Part shown: one piece after another, positions 9,475 to 18,066 of the stretch
Numbering within the stretch: position 1 is the first letter of the stretch
Layout of the letters: every line of letters begins with the position of its first letter
DNA from: Gemmatimonadota bacterium
GTDB taxonomy: Bacteria > Gemmatimonadota > Gemmatimonadetes > Longimicrobiales > Gaopeijiaceae
Direction of reading: 5' to 3'
DNA length: 34,788 nucleotides
Assembly (NCBI GenBank): GCA_022822445.1
Contig: JAJEBR010000116.1
Coordinates: forward strand, 1 to 34,788
Notes under the pieces: model-generated
What the model was told of the DNA's origin: nothing
Databases searched by the model: none
The model's input: the letters and a program-made list of their open reading frames with translations, nothing else
Made by a program: the position numbers and the translations under genes

Positions 9475-10820
9475 CTGCGGATGAACGTAGGCAACTCCAG
9501 TTCGGATGCGCTACCCTCACGGGCGCGAATGACAACGGAAGCGGAACGCGACGGCTCCGGTGCGGACCCGACGTGACCGGACGGCGCGTGGCTGGCGGGT
9601 GCGGCACCGCCATGCGCGGATCTCGACGCTGCGGTATTCATCGGCGGGAAGGGGCTCATCGCCCTCGCGGGGGTGGCCCTGGCCGGCGCGGGCCTGGCCG
9701 GTGTGGCCCTGGCAGGGGCGGCACCGCCAACCGCGACGGCGCGGACCGGCTGGCGGACCGCGCGCTCGGGCTCGGGATGCCTGGTCTTTTGGTCCAGGCC
9801 TCCACCGGCGCGTTCCCCGAAAGTCGGACGGATGACCGTGTTCCCGCCGGGCCGTTCCACCCGGTCGTCGAAACCGGTCGCGATCAGGGTGACCCGGATC
9901 TCCTCCTCCATGGAATCGTCCAGGACGGTGCCGAAGATGATCTCGGCCTCGTCACCCGCCTCTTCGGCGATCATCGACGAGATGTCGGTGACTTCGTCGA
10001 TCGTCAGATCCGTACTTGCGGTGATGTTGATCAGGACACCCTTGGCGCCGTGGATCGAGATTTCGTCCAGGAGTGGCGACGTGATCGCGTCCTGGGCCGC
10101 CTTGAGGGCGCGGTCCTCCCCGCGGCCGACTCCGCTTCCCATCAGCGCCGCGCCGCACGACGACATGACCGTGCGCACGTCGGCGAAGTCCACGTTCACG
10201 TCGCCGCCTACGCGGATGAGGTCGCTGATTCCCTGGGTCGCGTTGAGGAGCACCTCGTCGGCCTTCTTGAGGGCGTCGGTGAAGGATGTGCCCTTGCCGA
10301 CCACCGGCAGGAGGCGGTCGTTCGGGACCACGACCATCGTGTCCACGGTGCGGCGCAGCTCCGCGAGGCCCTGCTCGGCCTGCCGCATGCGCCGCTTGCC
10401 CTCGAAGGCGAAGGGGCGCGTCACGATGGCGATGGTGAGCGCGCCGAGTTCCCGGGCGATCTCGCCGACGACCGGAGCGGCCCCCGTCCCGGTTCCACCG
10501 CCCATCCCCGCGGCGATGAAGACCAGATCCGCGCCGTCCAGCGCCGTACGCACCTCCTCGACGTCCTCGGCCACCGCCTGGCGACCGATCCCGGGGCGCG
10601 CGCCAGCCCCAAGCCCGCGGGTCAGCTTCTTCCCCAGCTGGATGGTGTGCGAAGCCCTGGACTGGCCCAGGGCCTGGGCGTCCGTGTTGGCGGAAATGAA
10701 GTCGACGCCTTCGAGCTCCTCCTCGATCATCCGGTTGATGGCGTTCCCCCCGGCACCGCCCACACCGATCACCCGCATCAACGCCGTGTTCCCCGGAGCG
10801 TCTTCCAGTTCGATCCTCAT
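9471..10820 (-). CDS. ftsZ: Cell division GTPase FtsZ
   Basis: The predicted 449-residue tubulin homologue polymerises at midcell to form the Z-ring. The nucleotide-binding segment VIGVGGAGGNAINRMI is near the N-terminus, the tubulin signature GGGTGTGAAP near residue 108, and the T7 catalytic loop is VNVDFADVRTVM. After the globular core (about residue 320) comes a disordered Ala/Pro/Arg-rich linker with a 10-residue repeat. The protein ends exactly in the conserved tail peptide LELPTFIRR, which binds FtsA and other partners. A strong AAGGAG site lies 8 nt before the ATG. This is one of the few genes in the cluster with its own spaced ribosome-binding site, fitting high expression. A 55-nt gap separates it from ftsA. 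Confidence 0.97.
   Translation of the reverse strand: MRIELEDAPGNTALMRVIGVGGAGGNAINRMIEEELEGVDFISANTDAQALGQSRASHTIQLGKKLTRGLGAGARPGIGRQAVAEDVEEVRTALDGADLVFIAAGMGGGTGTGAAPVVGEIARELGALTIAIVTRPFAFEGKRRMRQAEQGLAELRRTVDTMVVVPNDRLLPVVGKGTSFTDALKKADEVLLNATQGISDLIRVGGDVNVDFADVRTVMSSCGAALMGSGVGRGEDRALKAAQDAITSPLLDEISIHGAKGVLINITASTDLTIDEVTDISSMIAEEAGDEAEIIFGTVLDDSMEEEIRVTLIATGFDDRVERPGGNTVIRPTFGERAGGGLDQKTRHPEPERAVRQPVRAVAVGGAAPARATPARPAPARATPARAMSPFPPMNTAASRSAHGGAAPASHAPSGHVGSAPEPSRSASVVIRAREGSASELELPTFIRR
9673..9725 (-). repeat. Imperfect 30-bp tandem repeat in the FtsZ linker
   Basis: The plus-strand motif GTGGCCCTGGC occurs at 9673-9683 and again at 9703-9713, giving a 30-bp period. It encodes a 10-residue repeat around PARATPAR in the disordered C-terminal linker of FtsZ. 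Such linkers vary in length between species. Confidence 0.75.
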
Positions 10821-10828
10821 CGTCTCAT

Positions 10829-10834
10829 CTCCTT
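10829..10834 (-). promoter_or_regulatory. Strong ribosome-binding site of ftsZ
   Basis: On the minus strand AAGGAG stands 8 nt before the ATG at 10820. It fixes the ftsZ start and contrasts with most neighbours, which start inside the preceding stop codon. The 55-nt ftsA-ftsZ gap is also locally AT-rich, but I see no convincing promoter in it. Confidence 0.8.
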
Positions 10835-10875
10835 ACCGACCGCGTTGTCGTTTGAAGTTACCATATTGTCGCATT

Positions 10876-12102
10876 CTAGAAAAACTCGCGGAGCCACGCC
10901 CCCACCCGGGTAACGAGCCCCGATGTCACGGTGGATGCGCCCTCTCCGGTCTCCATGAAGCAGTCGGCGCCGTGCAGCGCCAGCCCCGCCGCCGTCGCGA
11001 ATCCGGGGCGTGCGATCATCTCCGCCAGCCCCGCCAGGCACTCGGCGGGAAAACCGGTTCGCACCGGCGCGGAGAGGTATTCGCTTGCCATCTCGCAGAT
11101 CCCGGGCGTCGCCGCAACTCCCCCGGTGAGCACGATCCCCGCTCCGAGCTCTGCCTTCGGGAGGGTCTCGTGCATGCGGCGGTTGATGCTCCGGAACATG
11201 CTCTCCAGGCGCTGCTCGATGAGCTCGGCGACGGAGCTGCGGGGCACCGAGCGCCCCCGTCCGTTGACGCCGGGGAGCCGCACCACATCCGCCGGGTCGA
11301 CCAGGCGGGCGCAGGCGGACCCGTGCTGCTCCTTGACCCGGTGGGCGTCGGCGAAGGGGATCGAGAGGCCCCGAATGAGGTCGCCGGTGATGGTGGAGCC
11401 GCCGAAGGGAAGCACCCCCAGGTCGCGGATCTTCCCCTCGTAGTGGATGGTGATCCCGGTGGAGGCGCCCCCCAGGTCCACCATCGCGACGCCCAGCTCC
11501 TTCTCGTCCTCGGCGAGCACCGCGCGGGCCGCCGCCAGCGGCTCGAAAACGCGGCCCTGAACCCGGTATCCCGCCTTCTCGACCGCCCGAGTCAGGTTGC
11601 CCACGACCACCGAGGAACCGGTCACCAGGTAGAGCTCGGTCTCGAGGCGTGTGCCGGACATGCCGACCGGATCGGTGATGCCACCGTGATAGTCGACGTG
11701 GTAGTCGCAGGGCACCGCGTGCAACAGCTCCCGGTCCCGGGGGAGTGCGACCGCCTGGGCGACCTCGTGCACGCGTGCCACGTCCCGCTGGACGATCTCC
11801 TCCGCCGCGACCGCCACGACTCCGGAGGAGGAGTCCACGGCGACATGGTCCCCGGAGACGCCGAGGTAGACGCGGTCGATCCTCACGCCGGCCATCACCT
11901 CCGCCTCGCGCAGGGTGGCGCGGATGCACTCGGTGGCCGCCTCGAGGTCCGTGACCACGTCCCTGCGCACGCCCACCGTTCTGCTGCGCCCGACCCCGAG
12001 CACGCCGAGGGCGGGATGGTAGTGGCCCCGCTGCAGCTCCCCGATCACCGCGCGGGTGCAGGCCGAGCCGACGTCGAGGCCGGCGACGAGGACCGATCTC
12101 AC
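10876..12102 (-). CDS. ftsA: Cell division protein FtsA
   Basis: The predicted 408-residue actin-fold ATPase tethers FtsZ to the membrane and recruits late division proteins. Visible are the phosphate-1 segment VAGLDVGSACTRAVIGEL, the 1C domain typical of FtsA (about residues 80-160), the phosphate-2 segment VAMVDLGGASTGITI, the adenosine motif VLTGGVAATPGI, and the C-terminal amphipathic membrane helix ending GAWLREFF. The GTG start at 12102 overlaps the ftsQ stop (GTGA). The frame is open further upstream, but that sequence is ftsQ read in another frame. It is followed by ftsZ after 55 nt. Confidence 0.95.
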   Translation of the reverse strand: MRSVLVAGLDVGSACTRAVIGELQRGHYHPALGVLGVGRSRTVGVRRDVVTDLEAATECIRATLREAEVMAGVRIDRVYLGVSGDHVAVDSSSGVVAVAAEEIVQRDVARVHEVAQAVALPRDRELLHAVPCDYHVDYHGGITDPVGMSGTRLETELYLVTGSSVVVGNLTRAVEKAGYRVQGRVFEPLAAARAVLAEDEKELGVAMVDLGGASTGITIHYEGKIRDLGVLPFGGSTITGDLIRGLSIPFADAHRVKEQHGSACARLVDPADVVRLPGVNGRGRSVPRSSVAELIEQRLESMFRSINRRMHETLPKAELGAGIVLTGGVAATPGICEMASEYLSAPVRTGFPAECLAGLAEMIARPGFATAAGLALHGADCFMETGEGASTVTSGLVTRVGAWLREFF

Positions 12103-12875
12103 TGGGCGCCTCCCGCCCTCACCACGACCTGGTCGTCGAAGCGCAGGTCCACCTCGCGCGGCGGGTCGCCGGGGAACCTCGCGGCCGCGTCGTTCATGGC
12201 GATGATCGCGGCCCGCAGCCGCTCCTGCGTGATCGGCGGACGATAGCGGACGCGCAGCGCCGAGTCGCCCAGCAGCAGCACGACCTGGTCGTCGTCGATG
12301 CGCGCCTCCGAGATCACGGCGAAAAGCTCGGGCGCCAGGTCGGCCGTGCGCGCGACCTCGCGGGCCAGGAGGCGCGCGCCCCACAGCGCCCGCGCCCGCT
12401 CCGTCGATACCCGCAGCACCGGAAGGTCGAGGACCGGCTCGCCGGGATCGATCTCGAGGACGTTCCCGTGACGGTCCACCGCGACGACCAGCGGCAGCGC
12501 GATCAGCCCCACCGGCTCGGCCTCGTCGATCTCGAAGAGGAGGGTGCGGGGCAGCCTCCGGGTGACGCGAGCGGATTCGACCAGCGGGTGCGCGACCAGG
12601 CCGTTCAGGAGGCTCTCCTCCGGCGCCCAGACGCTGGTCACGCCCTCCACCCCGGCGGCGTCGCGCACCTGTTCGCGGGTGAGGTAGCCGAGCCCGGTGA
12701 CCTCGACGTGGTCGACCCGGAAGTACGGGGACGCGGCCACGAGGAAGAACGCGGCCCAGCCGGTCAGCGCGGCGAGGGCCACGGCGCCCAGGAAGCGGAC
12801 CGCGCGGCGCAGCGCGTGGGGGAGGGGCGCGGGGCGCGGGGGCGGGGGGGTGCGGGGGGGTGGGAGCCGGCTCAT
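12099..12875 (-). CDS. ftsQ: Cell division protein FtsQ (DivIB family)
   Basis: The predicted 258-residue bitopic membrane protein scaffolds the FtsQBL part of the divisome. A proline-rich cytoplasmic tail (residues 1-25) is followed by one membrane helix (about 30-48, LGAVALAALTGWAAFFLVA). The POTRA domain begins YFRVDHVEVTGLGYLTREQV, and the beta domain includes HPLVESARVTRRLPRTLLFEI. Sequence identity in this family is low; the call rests on architecture plus position between murC and ftsA. Its start overlaps the murC stop by ATGA. murB and ddl, often found between murC and ftsQ, are absent here. Confidence 0.9.
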   Translation of the reverse strand: MSRLPPPRTPPPPRPAPLPHALRRAVRFLGAVALAALTGWAAFFLVAASPYFRVDHVEVTGLGYLTREQVRDAAGVEGVTSVWAPEESLLNGLVAHPLVESARVTRRLPRTLLFEIDEAEPVGLIALPLVVAVDRHGNVLEIDPGEPVLDLPVLRVSTERARALWGARLLAREVARTADLAPELFAVISEARIDDDQVVLLLGDSALRVRYRPPITQERLRAAIIAMNDAAARFPGDPPREVDLRFDDQVVVRAGGAQ

Positions 12876-14269
12876 GTCCGGCCTCCGAGCCGCGCGAGGA
12901 TCTCGGGGGCGGTGGCCTCGACGGACCCGGCGCCCATCACGACGCAGACGTCGCCGGGCGAGAGGTCGTCCGCCACCGCCGCCGCGAGGGTGGAGAGATC
13001 CTCGTGGTAGACCGTCCGTGCCCGGGGGGGCGGCACGGCGTCCGCGACGAGGGCGCCCGTGACGGCGGGGAGGGGGGGCTCGCGGGCGGGGTAGACGTCC
13101 GTGACCCAGACCCGGTCGGCGGTGCCCAGGGCGCGCCCGAAGGCCTGGTGGAAGTCACGGGTGCGGGTGAAGAGGTGCGGCTGGAACACGGCGACGATCC
13201 GCCGCCCCGGGTTCGCCCGCCTGGCGGCGAAGAGAGTCGCGGCGATCTCCGTGGGATGGTGCGCATAGTCGTCCACCACCTCCACCCCCGCCGCGCTTCC
13301 CAGCACGTCATAGCGCCGCCCCACCCCCGCGAACCCCTCCAGCCCGGCGCGGATCTCGTCCCAGTGGACCCCGAAGGTGCGGCCGACGCCCACCGCGGCG
13401 AGCGCATTGCGCACATTGTGCATCCCGGGAACGGGCACCTTGAACCGGCCCGCGCTCACCCCGTTTTCGACCACCTCGAAGCAGCTCTCCGTCCCGTTGT
13501 TGCGCACCCTGACGGCGCGCAGCTGCGCACCGGCGCCGACCCCGTAGCTGCGCGTGCGGCCGCCTCCGCGCACCCCCGCCCTCGCCGCGCCCGGGTCGTC
13601 GCCGCACACCCACAGCGTGCTCCGCGGCGGCATTCCGCCCACGAAGCTGGAGAAGGCGCGCCGGACCCCGTTCAGGTCCCCGTAGGTGTCGAGGTGGTCG
13701 GCCTCCACGTTCGTGACCACCGCCACCTCCGGGCGGAGGGAGAGGAACGACCGGTCGTACTCGTCCGCCTCCACGACGAAGACATCGGAGCCGCCCGGGC
13801 GGAGGTTCCCTCCCCAGCCGGGGACCTGGCCGCCCACCACCCCCGTCGGGTCGATCCCCGCCCGCACCAGCACATGCGTCACCAGTGCGGTGGTGGTCGT
13901 CTTCCCGTGCGTCCCGGCGACCGCCACCACGCGCCCCTCGTTCACCCACTGGCCGAGCGCCTCGGCGCGCTTGATCACCGGCACCCGCCGCGCCCGCGCC
14001 GCCTCCACCTCCGGGTGGTCGGCAGGTATCGCGGAGGTGACCACCAGCGCGGCCACCCCCACGACGTGCGAGGGGTCGTGCCCCGGGGAGAAGCGCAGGC
14101 CGAGGCGGATCAGCGCCTCCGGTCCCGTGCCGCCGGCCAGATCGCAGCCGGTCACCGATGCGCCGCTCCGCAGGATCATCTCCGCGAGCGGCGCCATCCC
14201 CGCCCCGCACACCCCCATGAAGTGGATCGTGCCGTGGGCGGCCAGGGCGCGCAGACCGGGGGCCTTCAC
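12872..14269 (-). CDS. murC: UDP-N-acetylmuramate--L-alanine ligase MurC
   Basis: The predicted 465-residue Mur ligase adds L-Ala to UDP-MurNAc, the first amino-acid step of peptidoglycan precursor synthesis. The N-terminal Rossmann segment is IHFMGVCGAGMAPLAEMIL, the ATP P-loop is GTHGKTTTTALVTHVL, the central Mur-ligase motif is FVVEADEYDRSFL, and the C-terminal HHPTEI motif (in VEVVDDYAHHPTEIAATL) is typical of MurC. The GTG at 14269 overlaps the murG stop (GTGA) and has a good GGGGAGG site just upstream. An open frame continues upstream to about 15085, but that is murG out of frame. Confidence 0.95.
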   Translation of the reverse strand: MKAPGLRALAAHGTIHFMGVCGAGMAPLAEMILRSGASVTGCDLAGGTGPEALIRLGLRFSPGHDPSHVVGVAALVVTSAIPADHPEVEAARARRVPVIKRAEALGQWVNEGRVVAVAGTHGKTTTTALVTHVLVRAGIDPTGVVGGQVPGWGGNLRPGGSDVFVVEADEYDRSFLSLRPEVAVVTNVEADHLDTYGDLNGVRRAFSSFVGGMPPRSTLWVCGDDPGAARAGVRGGGRTRSYGVGAGAQLRAVRVRNNGTESCFEVVENGVSAGRFKVPVPGMHNVRNALAAVGVGRTFGVHWDEIRAGLEGFAGVGRRYDVLGSAAGVEVVDDYAHHPTEIAATLFAARRANPGRRIVAVFQPHLFTRTRDFHQAFGRALGTADRVWVTDVYPAREPPLPAVTGALVADAVPPPRARTVYHEDLSTLAAAVADDLSPGDVCVVMGAGSVEATAPEILARLGGRT

Positions 14270-15414
14270 GAGATCACCTCCCCGATCGCGGCCGCCACCT
14301 CGCGCGCGGCGTGGGGACGGGCCCGGGCGGCGGCGGCCCGGGACATCCCGGCCAGCATCCCGGGGGTGCCGAGAAGGCGCCGCACTTCGGCCCACAGCCG
14401 CGCTCCGGTGAGCTCCGCGCCGCCGGCGTCCCGTTCGGGGAGGTGCACCGCCGCGCCGGCCGCTTCCAGGGCGCGCGCGTTCGCGCTCTGGTGGTCGGCG
14501 GCGGCGGTCGGGAGCGGCACCAGGATCGACGGCAGGCCCCAGGCCAGGAACTCGGAGGTCGCCATCGCGCCCGCCCGCGACACCGCGAGGTCCGCCGCTG
14601 CAAGCGCCTGGTACATCCGCTCCGGCTCCAGGTAGGGAACCACCGCGAATCGCTCTCCGCGCACCCGCCCCAGCGCCGCCTTGGCCTCCGGGTAGTGCGC
14701 CCGCCCCGTTATCCATAAGACGAATTCCCGTTTGATCGGCATATCGTCTTGCAGTATCTCGATCAAACCGGAATTCATCTTGCGCGCGCCCTGGCTGCCC
14801 CCCACGACGAGCACGAGCGCGCCTTCGCGGGGCAGACGGAGCGCCTCCCGGGCGGCCCGGCGGCCGCGTTCGGCTTCGGGGGGGAGCGGACGGATCGGGT
14901 TGCCGGTCTCGCGGACGCGGGCACGGACCCGGCGGGGGAGCGCCCCGGCCGCCTCGGGGTAGGCAAGGTGAATCTGGCGGGCCCAGCGGGACAGCAGGCG
15001 GGTCGTCTTTCCCGGGTGCCGGTTCTGCTCCTGAAGGACGACCGGGATCCCGAGCAGCCGCGCGGCGATCCCGGCCGGTGCGCACACGTAGCCGCCCGTG
15101 AGGACCACTGCGGCCGCCTTCCGCCGGCGAAAGTCGGGAACGAGCCGGGCAACCGCGGCGGCGAGCAGCCAGAGCGCCCGCAGGTTGGCCGCGGCGGCCG
15201 GGAGGATGCGTCCCCCGCGCAGGCTCCGCAGTCCCGCCACCGGCAGAAGCCTGTAGCCGTAGCCGAGCCCCGGCAGTTCGAGCGCCTCGATCCGCCCCTC
15301 GGCTCCCACGAAGTAGGGTTCGACGGCGGGCACGGCCGCCGCCAGCGCCTCGGCGATGTTGCGCGCCGGATGGAAGTGGCCCGCGGTGCCGCCACCGGAG
15401 AACACGATCACCAC
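14266..15414 (-). CDS. murG: Undecaprenyl-PP-MurNAc-pentapeptide GlcNAc transferase MurG
   Basis: The predicted 382-residue peripheral membrane GT28 glycosyltransferase converts lipid I to lipid II on the cytoplasmic face. The N-terminal donor/acceptor loop is FSGGGTAGHFHPARNIAEAL. Other motifs are LTGGYVCAPAGIAARLLGIP, QEQNRHPGKTTRLLSRWA, GNPIR, the C-domain glycine loop LVVGGSQGAR, and ADLAVSRAGAMATSEFLAWG with the UDP-GlcNAc-binding LPTAAADHQSANA. The start is GTG, one nt after the ftsW stop, with AAGGAGG upstream. A second GTG directly follows, so a one-codon uncertainty remains. An AT-rich in-frame patch lies at 14711-14780. Confidence 0.95.
   Translation of the reverse strand: MVIVFSGGGTAGHFHPARNIAEALAAAVPAVEPYFVGAEGRIEALELPGLGYGYRLLPVAGLRSLRGGRILPAAAANLRALWLLAAAVARLVPDFRRRKAAAVVLTGGYVCAPAGIAARLLGIPVVLQEQNRHPGKTTRLLSRWARQIHLAYPEAAGALPRRVRARVRETGNPIRPLPPEAERGRRAAREALRLPREGALVLVVGGSQGARKMNSGLIEILQDDMPIKREFVLWITGRAHYPEAKAALGRVRGERFAVVPYLEPERMYQALAAADLAVSRAGAMATSEFLAWGLPSILVPLPTAAADHQSANARALEAAGAAVHLPERDAGGAELTGARLWAEVRRLLGTPGMLAGMSRAAAARARPHAAREVAAAIGEVIS
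14711..14780 (-). other. AT-rich in-frame patch inside murG
   Basis: Seventy bases at about 43% GC interrupt a gene of about 70% GC, directly after the glycine-rich GGSQGAR loop. The patch encodes a segment around NSGLIEILQDDMPIKREFVL. It uses ATA, TTA, AAA and CAA codons that the surrounding genes avoid. Protein length and downstream motifs are normal. Confidence 0.75.
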
Positions 15415-15415
15415 C

Positions 15416-16660
15416 TCACCCTCCTTCCGCGGCTGCCCGTTCGGTTCGCCCTTCCGGTGCTTCCCGCGCGACAGCCAGCAGGATGCCCACCGCGGCGAGC
15501 ATCGCGATCAGGTTCGTCCGGCCGAAGGAGACGAAGGGGAGCGACAGCCCGGTCGCCGGGAACACGCCCAGGCCGACGCCGATATGAAGGAAGGCCTGCA
15601 GCCCGATCAGCGACGCGACCCCGACCGCCAGCAGCTCCCCGAAGAGGTCGCGGGCGCGGCGCGCGACGCGGAAGGCGATCGCGATCAGCGCCAGGTAGCA
15701 GAGGATGAGGACCAGTGCTCCGACGAACCCCCACTCTTCGCCGATCATCGCGAAGATGAAGTCGTTGTGGGCCTCCGGCAGAAAGCCGAACTTCTGGCGC
15801 CCGGCCCCGAATCCGACCCCGGTCACGCCCCCGGAACCGATCGCCACCAGGCTCTGGTAGCTCTGGAAGGACGAGCCCTCGACCACGCCGCCGGGATCGA
15901 GAAAGAGCGACCGCCAGCGGGCGGCGCGGTAGCCGGCCCCCAGCATCGGCGCCAGCAGGGGCAGCGCAAGGATCCCAAGGAGGACGAAGTGCCCGATCCG
16001 CGCGCCGGCCGTGAAGATGATGACCGTCCCGAGCGCGCCGATCAGGCAGGCGGTGGAGGTGTCGGGTTCCAGCAGGATCAGTACCATGATCGCTCCCCAG
16101 CCCACCAGGAACGGCGCCAGCCCGCGCCCCAGCTTGCGGATCAGCTGCTGCTTGCGCACGGCGACCGCGGCGGTCCAGACCAGCACCGCGATCTTGGCGA
16201 GGTCCGACGGCTGCACCGTCATCCCCGGCAACCGGATCCACCGGCGGGCCCCGTTGATCTCCGGGGCGATCGCTTCGGTGAAGGGCAGGACAACCACGAT
16301 GAGGAGGATCAGCGAGCCGATCATCATGTGCGGAGCGAAGCGGCTCAGCCATTCGGTCGGGATGCGCGCGACCGCGAGCATCACCACCAGCCCCAGGAGG
16401 ACGCCGGCTCCCTGGCGGGCGACGTAGTAGTAGTGCGGGAGGTCGCCCCGCTCGGCCATCACCGAGCTGGCGCTGTGCAGCGTCAGCAGGCCGAAGAGGA
16501 GGAGGACCAGGGTGATCGCCATGATCATGGCGGGCTCCCAGCCGCGGCCGAGACCCGTCTCGGGGAGCGAACGCGGAACGTGGGTGGCCACGTCGACGGC
16601 CCACGCACCCCGCCCCTTGCGCGGGCGCCGGCCCCACGTCCCGGCGAAGGCGCGGCTCAC
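15416..16660 (-). CDS. ftsW: Septal peptidoglycan glycosyltransferase FtsW (SEDS family)
   Basis: The predicted 414-residue polytopic membrane protein polymerises lipid II at the septum together with its partner transpeptidase FtsI. After a basic, cytoplasmic N-terminal tail of about 45 residues come about nine to ten membrane helices. Family motifs include NGARRWIRLPGMTVQPSDLAK, the conserved LLEPDTSTACL (with the catalytic-region Asp) and AHNDFIFAMIGEEWGFVGAL. The C-terminal loop reads LPFVSFGRTNLIAML, where most FtsW proteins have PFxSYGGSS. The GTG at 16660 overlaps the murD stop (GTGA); the upstream open frame is murD in another phase. RodA is possible by sequence alone, but position in the cluster argues for FtsW. 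Confidence 0.93.
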   Translation of the reverse strand: MSRAFAGTWGRRPRKGRGAWAVDVATHVPRSLPETGLGRGWEPAMIMAITLVLLLFGLLTLHSASSVMAERGDLPHYYYVARQGAGVLLGLVVMLAVARIPTEWLSRFAPHMMIGSLILLIVVVLPFTEAIAPEINGARRWIRLPGMTVQPSDLAKIAVLVWTAAVAVRKQQLIRKLGRGLAPFLVGWGAIMVLILLEPDTSTACLIGALGTVIIFTAGARIGHFVLLGILALPLLAPMLGAGYRAARWRSLFLDPGGVVEGSSFQSYQSLVAIGSGGVTGVGFGAGRQKFGFLPEAHNDFIFAMIGEEWGFVGALVLILCYLALIAIAFRVARRARDLFGELLAVGVASLIGLQAFLHIGVGLGVFPATGLSLPFVSFGRTNLIAMLAAVGILLAVAREAPEGRTERAAAEGG

Positions 16661-18066
16661 CCCGCCCCCTCCCCCGCCAGCGCGCGGAAGGCGTCCCCCC
16701 GGTGCTGGTAGTCGTCGAACATGTCGAAGCTGGAACACGCCGGCGCAAGCAGCAGCGTGTCGCCCGGCCTCGCGAGCCCGCGCGCCACGGCGACCACCTC
16801 CGCGAAGGGCCCGTCCACGCACGTCACGATCGTAGCGCGGCCCGCACCGCCCCCCAGTTCGGCCTCCATCCTCCCGCCGGCGGCCCCGTACGCCACCACG
16901 GCGCGCACCCGCCCCCTCAGCGCGTTCAGCAGGCCGCGAAAGTCCTCCCCCTTGTCGGTGCCGCCCGCGAGCAGCACGATGGGGCCATCGAGGCTGGCGA
17001 GCGCGCTGGCCGCCGCGGCCACGTTGGTCGCCTTCGAGTCGTTCACCCAGCGCACGCCCCGCACGGTCCCCACCGGCTCGAGGCGGTGCGGGAGCGGCGC
17101 GAAGTCCCCCAGCCCGGCGGCCTCCCGGCCCGGCTGCGCCCCGGAGGCGGCCGCCGCCGCGATCGCCGCCAGCGCATTGGCGACGTTGTGGCGTCCCAGC
17201 AGCCTCAATTCGCTTGCGCGGGCCACTTCCCGGGGCGGCTCGCCCGCGCGAGCGCAGTACAGGCCGCCGCGCGCGAGGAAGGAACCCCCGTCCACCGGGA
17301 GTGCTCCGTCCACCGCCCCCTCCAGCGAGAACGCGAGGAGCGTCCCCGGAAACCCGTCGGCCATCGCCATCACGGCCGCGTCGTCGGCGTTGACGACCCA
17401 GGTCGTGCTCTCGTCCCCGGCCTCGAAGAGGCGCCGCTTGTCGCGGTGGTACGCCTCGACCGACGGGTAGCGGTCCATGTGGTCGACGCCGAGGTTGGTC
17501 ATCACGCCCACGTCGGGAGTGAGGTCCCGGATGTCGGCCAGCTGGAAGGACGACAGCTCGAGCACGATCCGCTCCGGGGCGGGATCCATCATCGCCAGCG
17601 CGGACGCCGGCGGGCCGAGGCCGCCCCCGATGTTCCCCCCGAGGGCCGCGTCGACCCCGCCCGCACACAGCAGGTGGGCGCAGAGCGCGGCGGTGGTGGT
17701 CTTCCCGTTGGTCCCGGTCACGACCGTCAGTGGACCCGTGATGAACCGGCTGGCGAATTCAGGTTCCGATACCCAACGGACGCCCCGAGCACGCAGAGCG
17801 GCGAGGACGGGCGCTTCCGGCGGGATTCCCGGGCTGACGACGACGGTGTCGGCCCCGGCGATCCTCTCGCTGTCGTGCCCGCCGAGGCGGACATCGGCTC
17901 CGAGTGCCCGGAGAGCGGCTCCACGAGCTGCAACCGGGTTCTCGCTCTTCGAATCCGTGACATGAACCTTCGCTCCTTTCACCAGGGCCAGGCGGGCAGC
18001 GGCCTCTCCGCTGGCACCCAACCCGATTATTGCGACCCTTTCCCTTCTCCCGGCCTCCGGCGTCAT
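16657..18066 (-). CDS. murD: UDP-N-acetylmuramoyl-L-alanine--D-glutamate ligase MurD
   Basis: The predicted 469-residue Mur ligase adds D-Glu to UDP-MurNAc-L-Ala. The N-terminal Rossmann segment is VAIIGLGASGEAAARLAL, the P-loop is VTGTNGKTTTAALCAHLL, and the central motif is VLELSSFQLADI with NLGVDHMDRYPSVEAYH. The C-domain has PHRLEPVGTVRGVRWVNDSK and the closing LLAPACSSFDMFDDYQHRG that identifies MurD among Mur ligases. The ATG at 18066 overlaps the mraY stop (ATGA). It lies between mraY and ftsW, the canonical position. Confidence 0.96.
   Translation of the reverse strand: MTPEAGRRERVAIIGLGASGEAAARLALVKGAKVHVTDSKSENPVAARGAALRALGADVRLGGHDSERIAGADTVVVSPGIPPEAPVLAALRARGVRWVSEPEFASRFITGPLTVVTGTNGKTTTAALCAHLLCAGGVDAALGGNIGGGLGPPASALAMMDPAPERIVLELSSFQLADIRDLTPDVGVMTNLGVDHMDRYPSVEAYHRDKRRLFEAGDESTTWVVNADDAAVMAMADGFPGTLLAFSLEGAVDGALPVDGGSFLARGGLYCARAGEPPREVARASELRLLGRHNVANALAAIAAAAASGAQPGREAAGLGDFAPLPHRLEPVGTVRGVRWVNDSKATNVAAAASALASLDGPIVLLAGGTDKGEDFRGLLNALRGRVRAVVAYGAAGGRMEAELGGGAGRATIVTCVDGPFAEVVAVARGLARPGDTLLLAPACSSFDMFDDYQHRGDAFRALAGEGAG

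Noticed and set aside
10821..10875. Dedicated ftsZ promoter in the ftsA-ftsZ gap
   Set aside because: The gap is AT-rich, but no -35/-10 pair with reasonable spacing could be found by eye.
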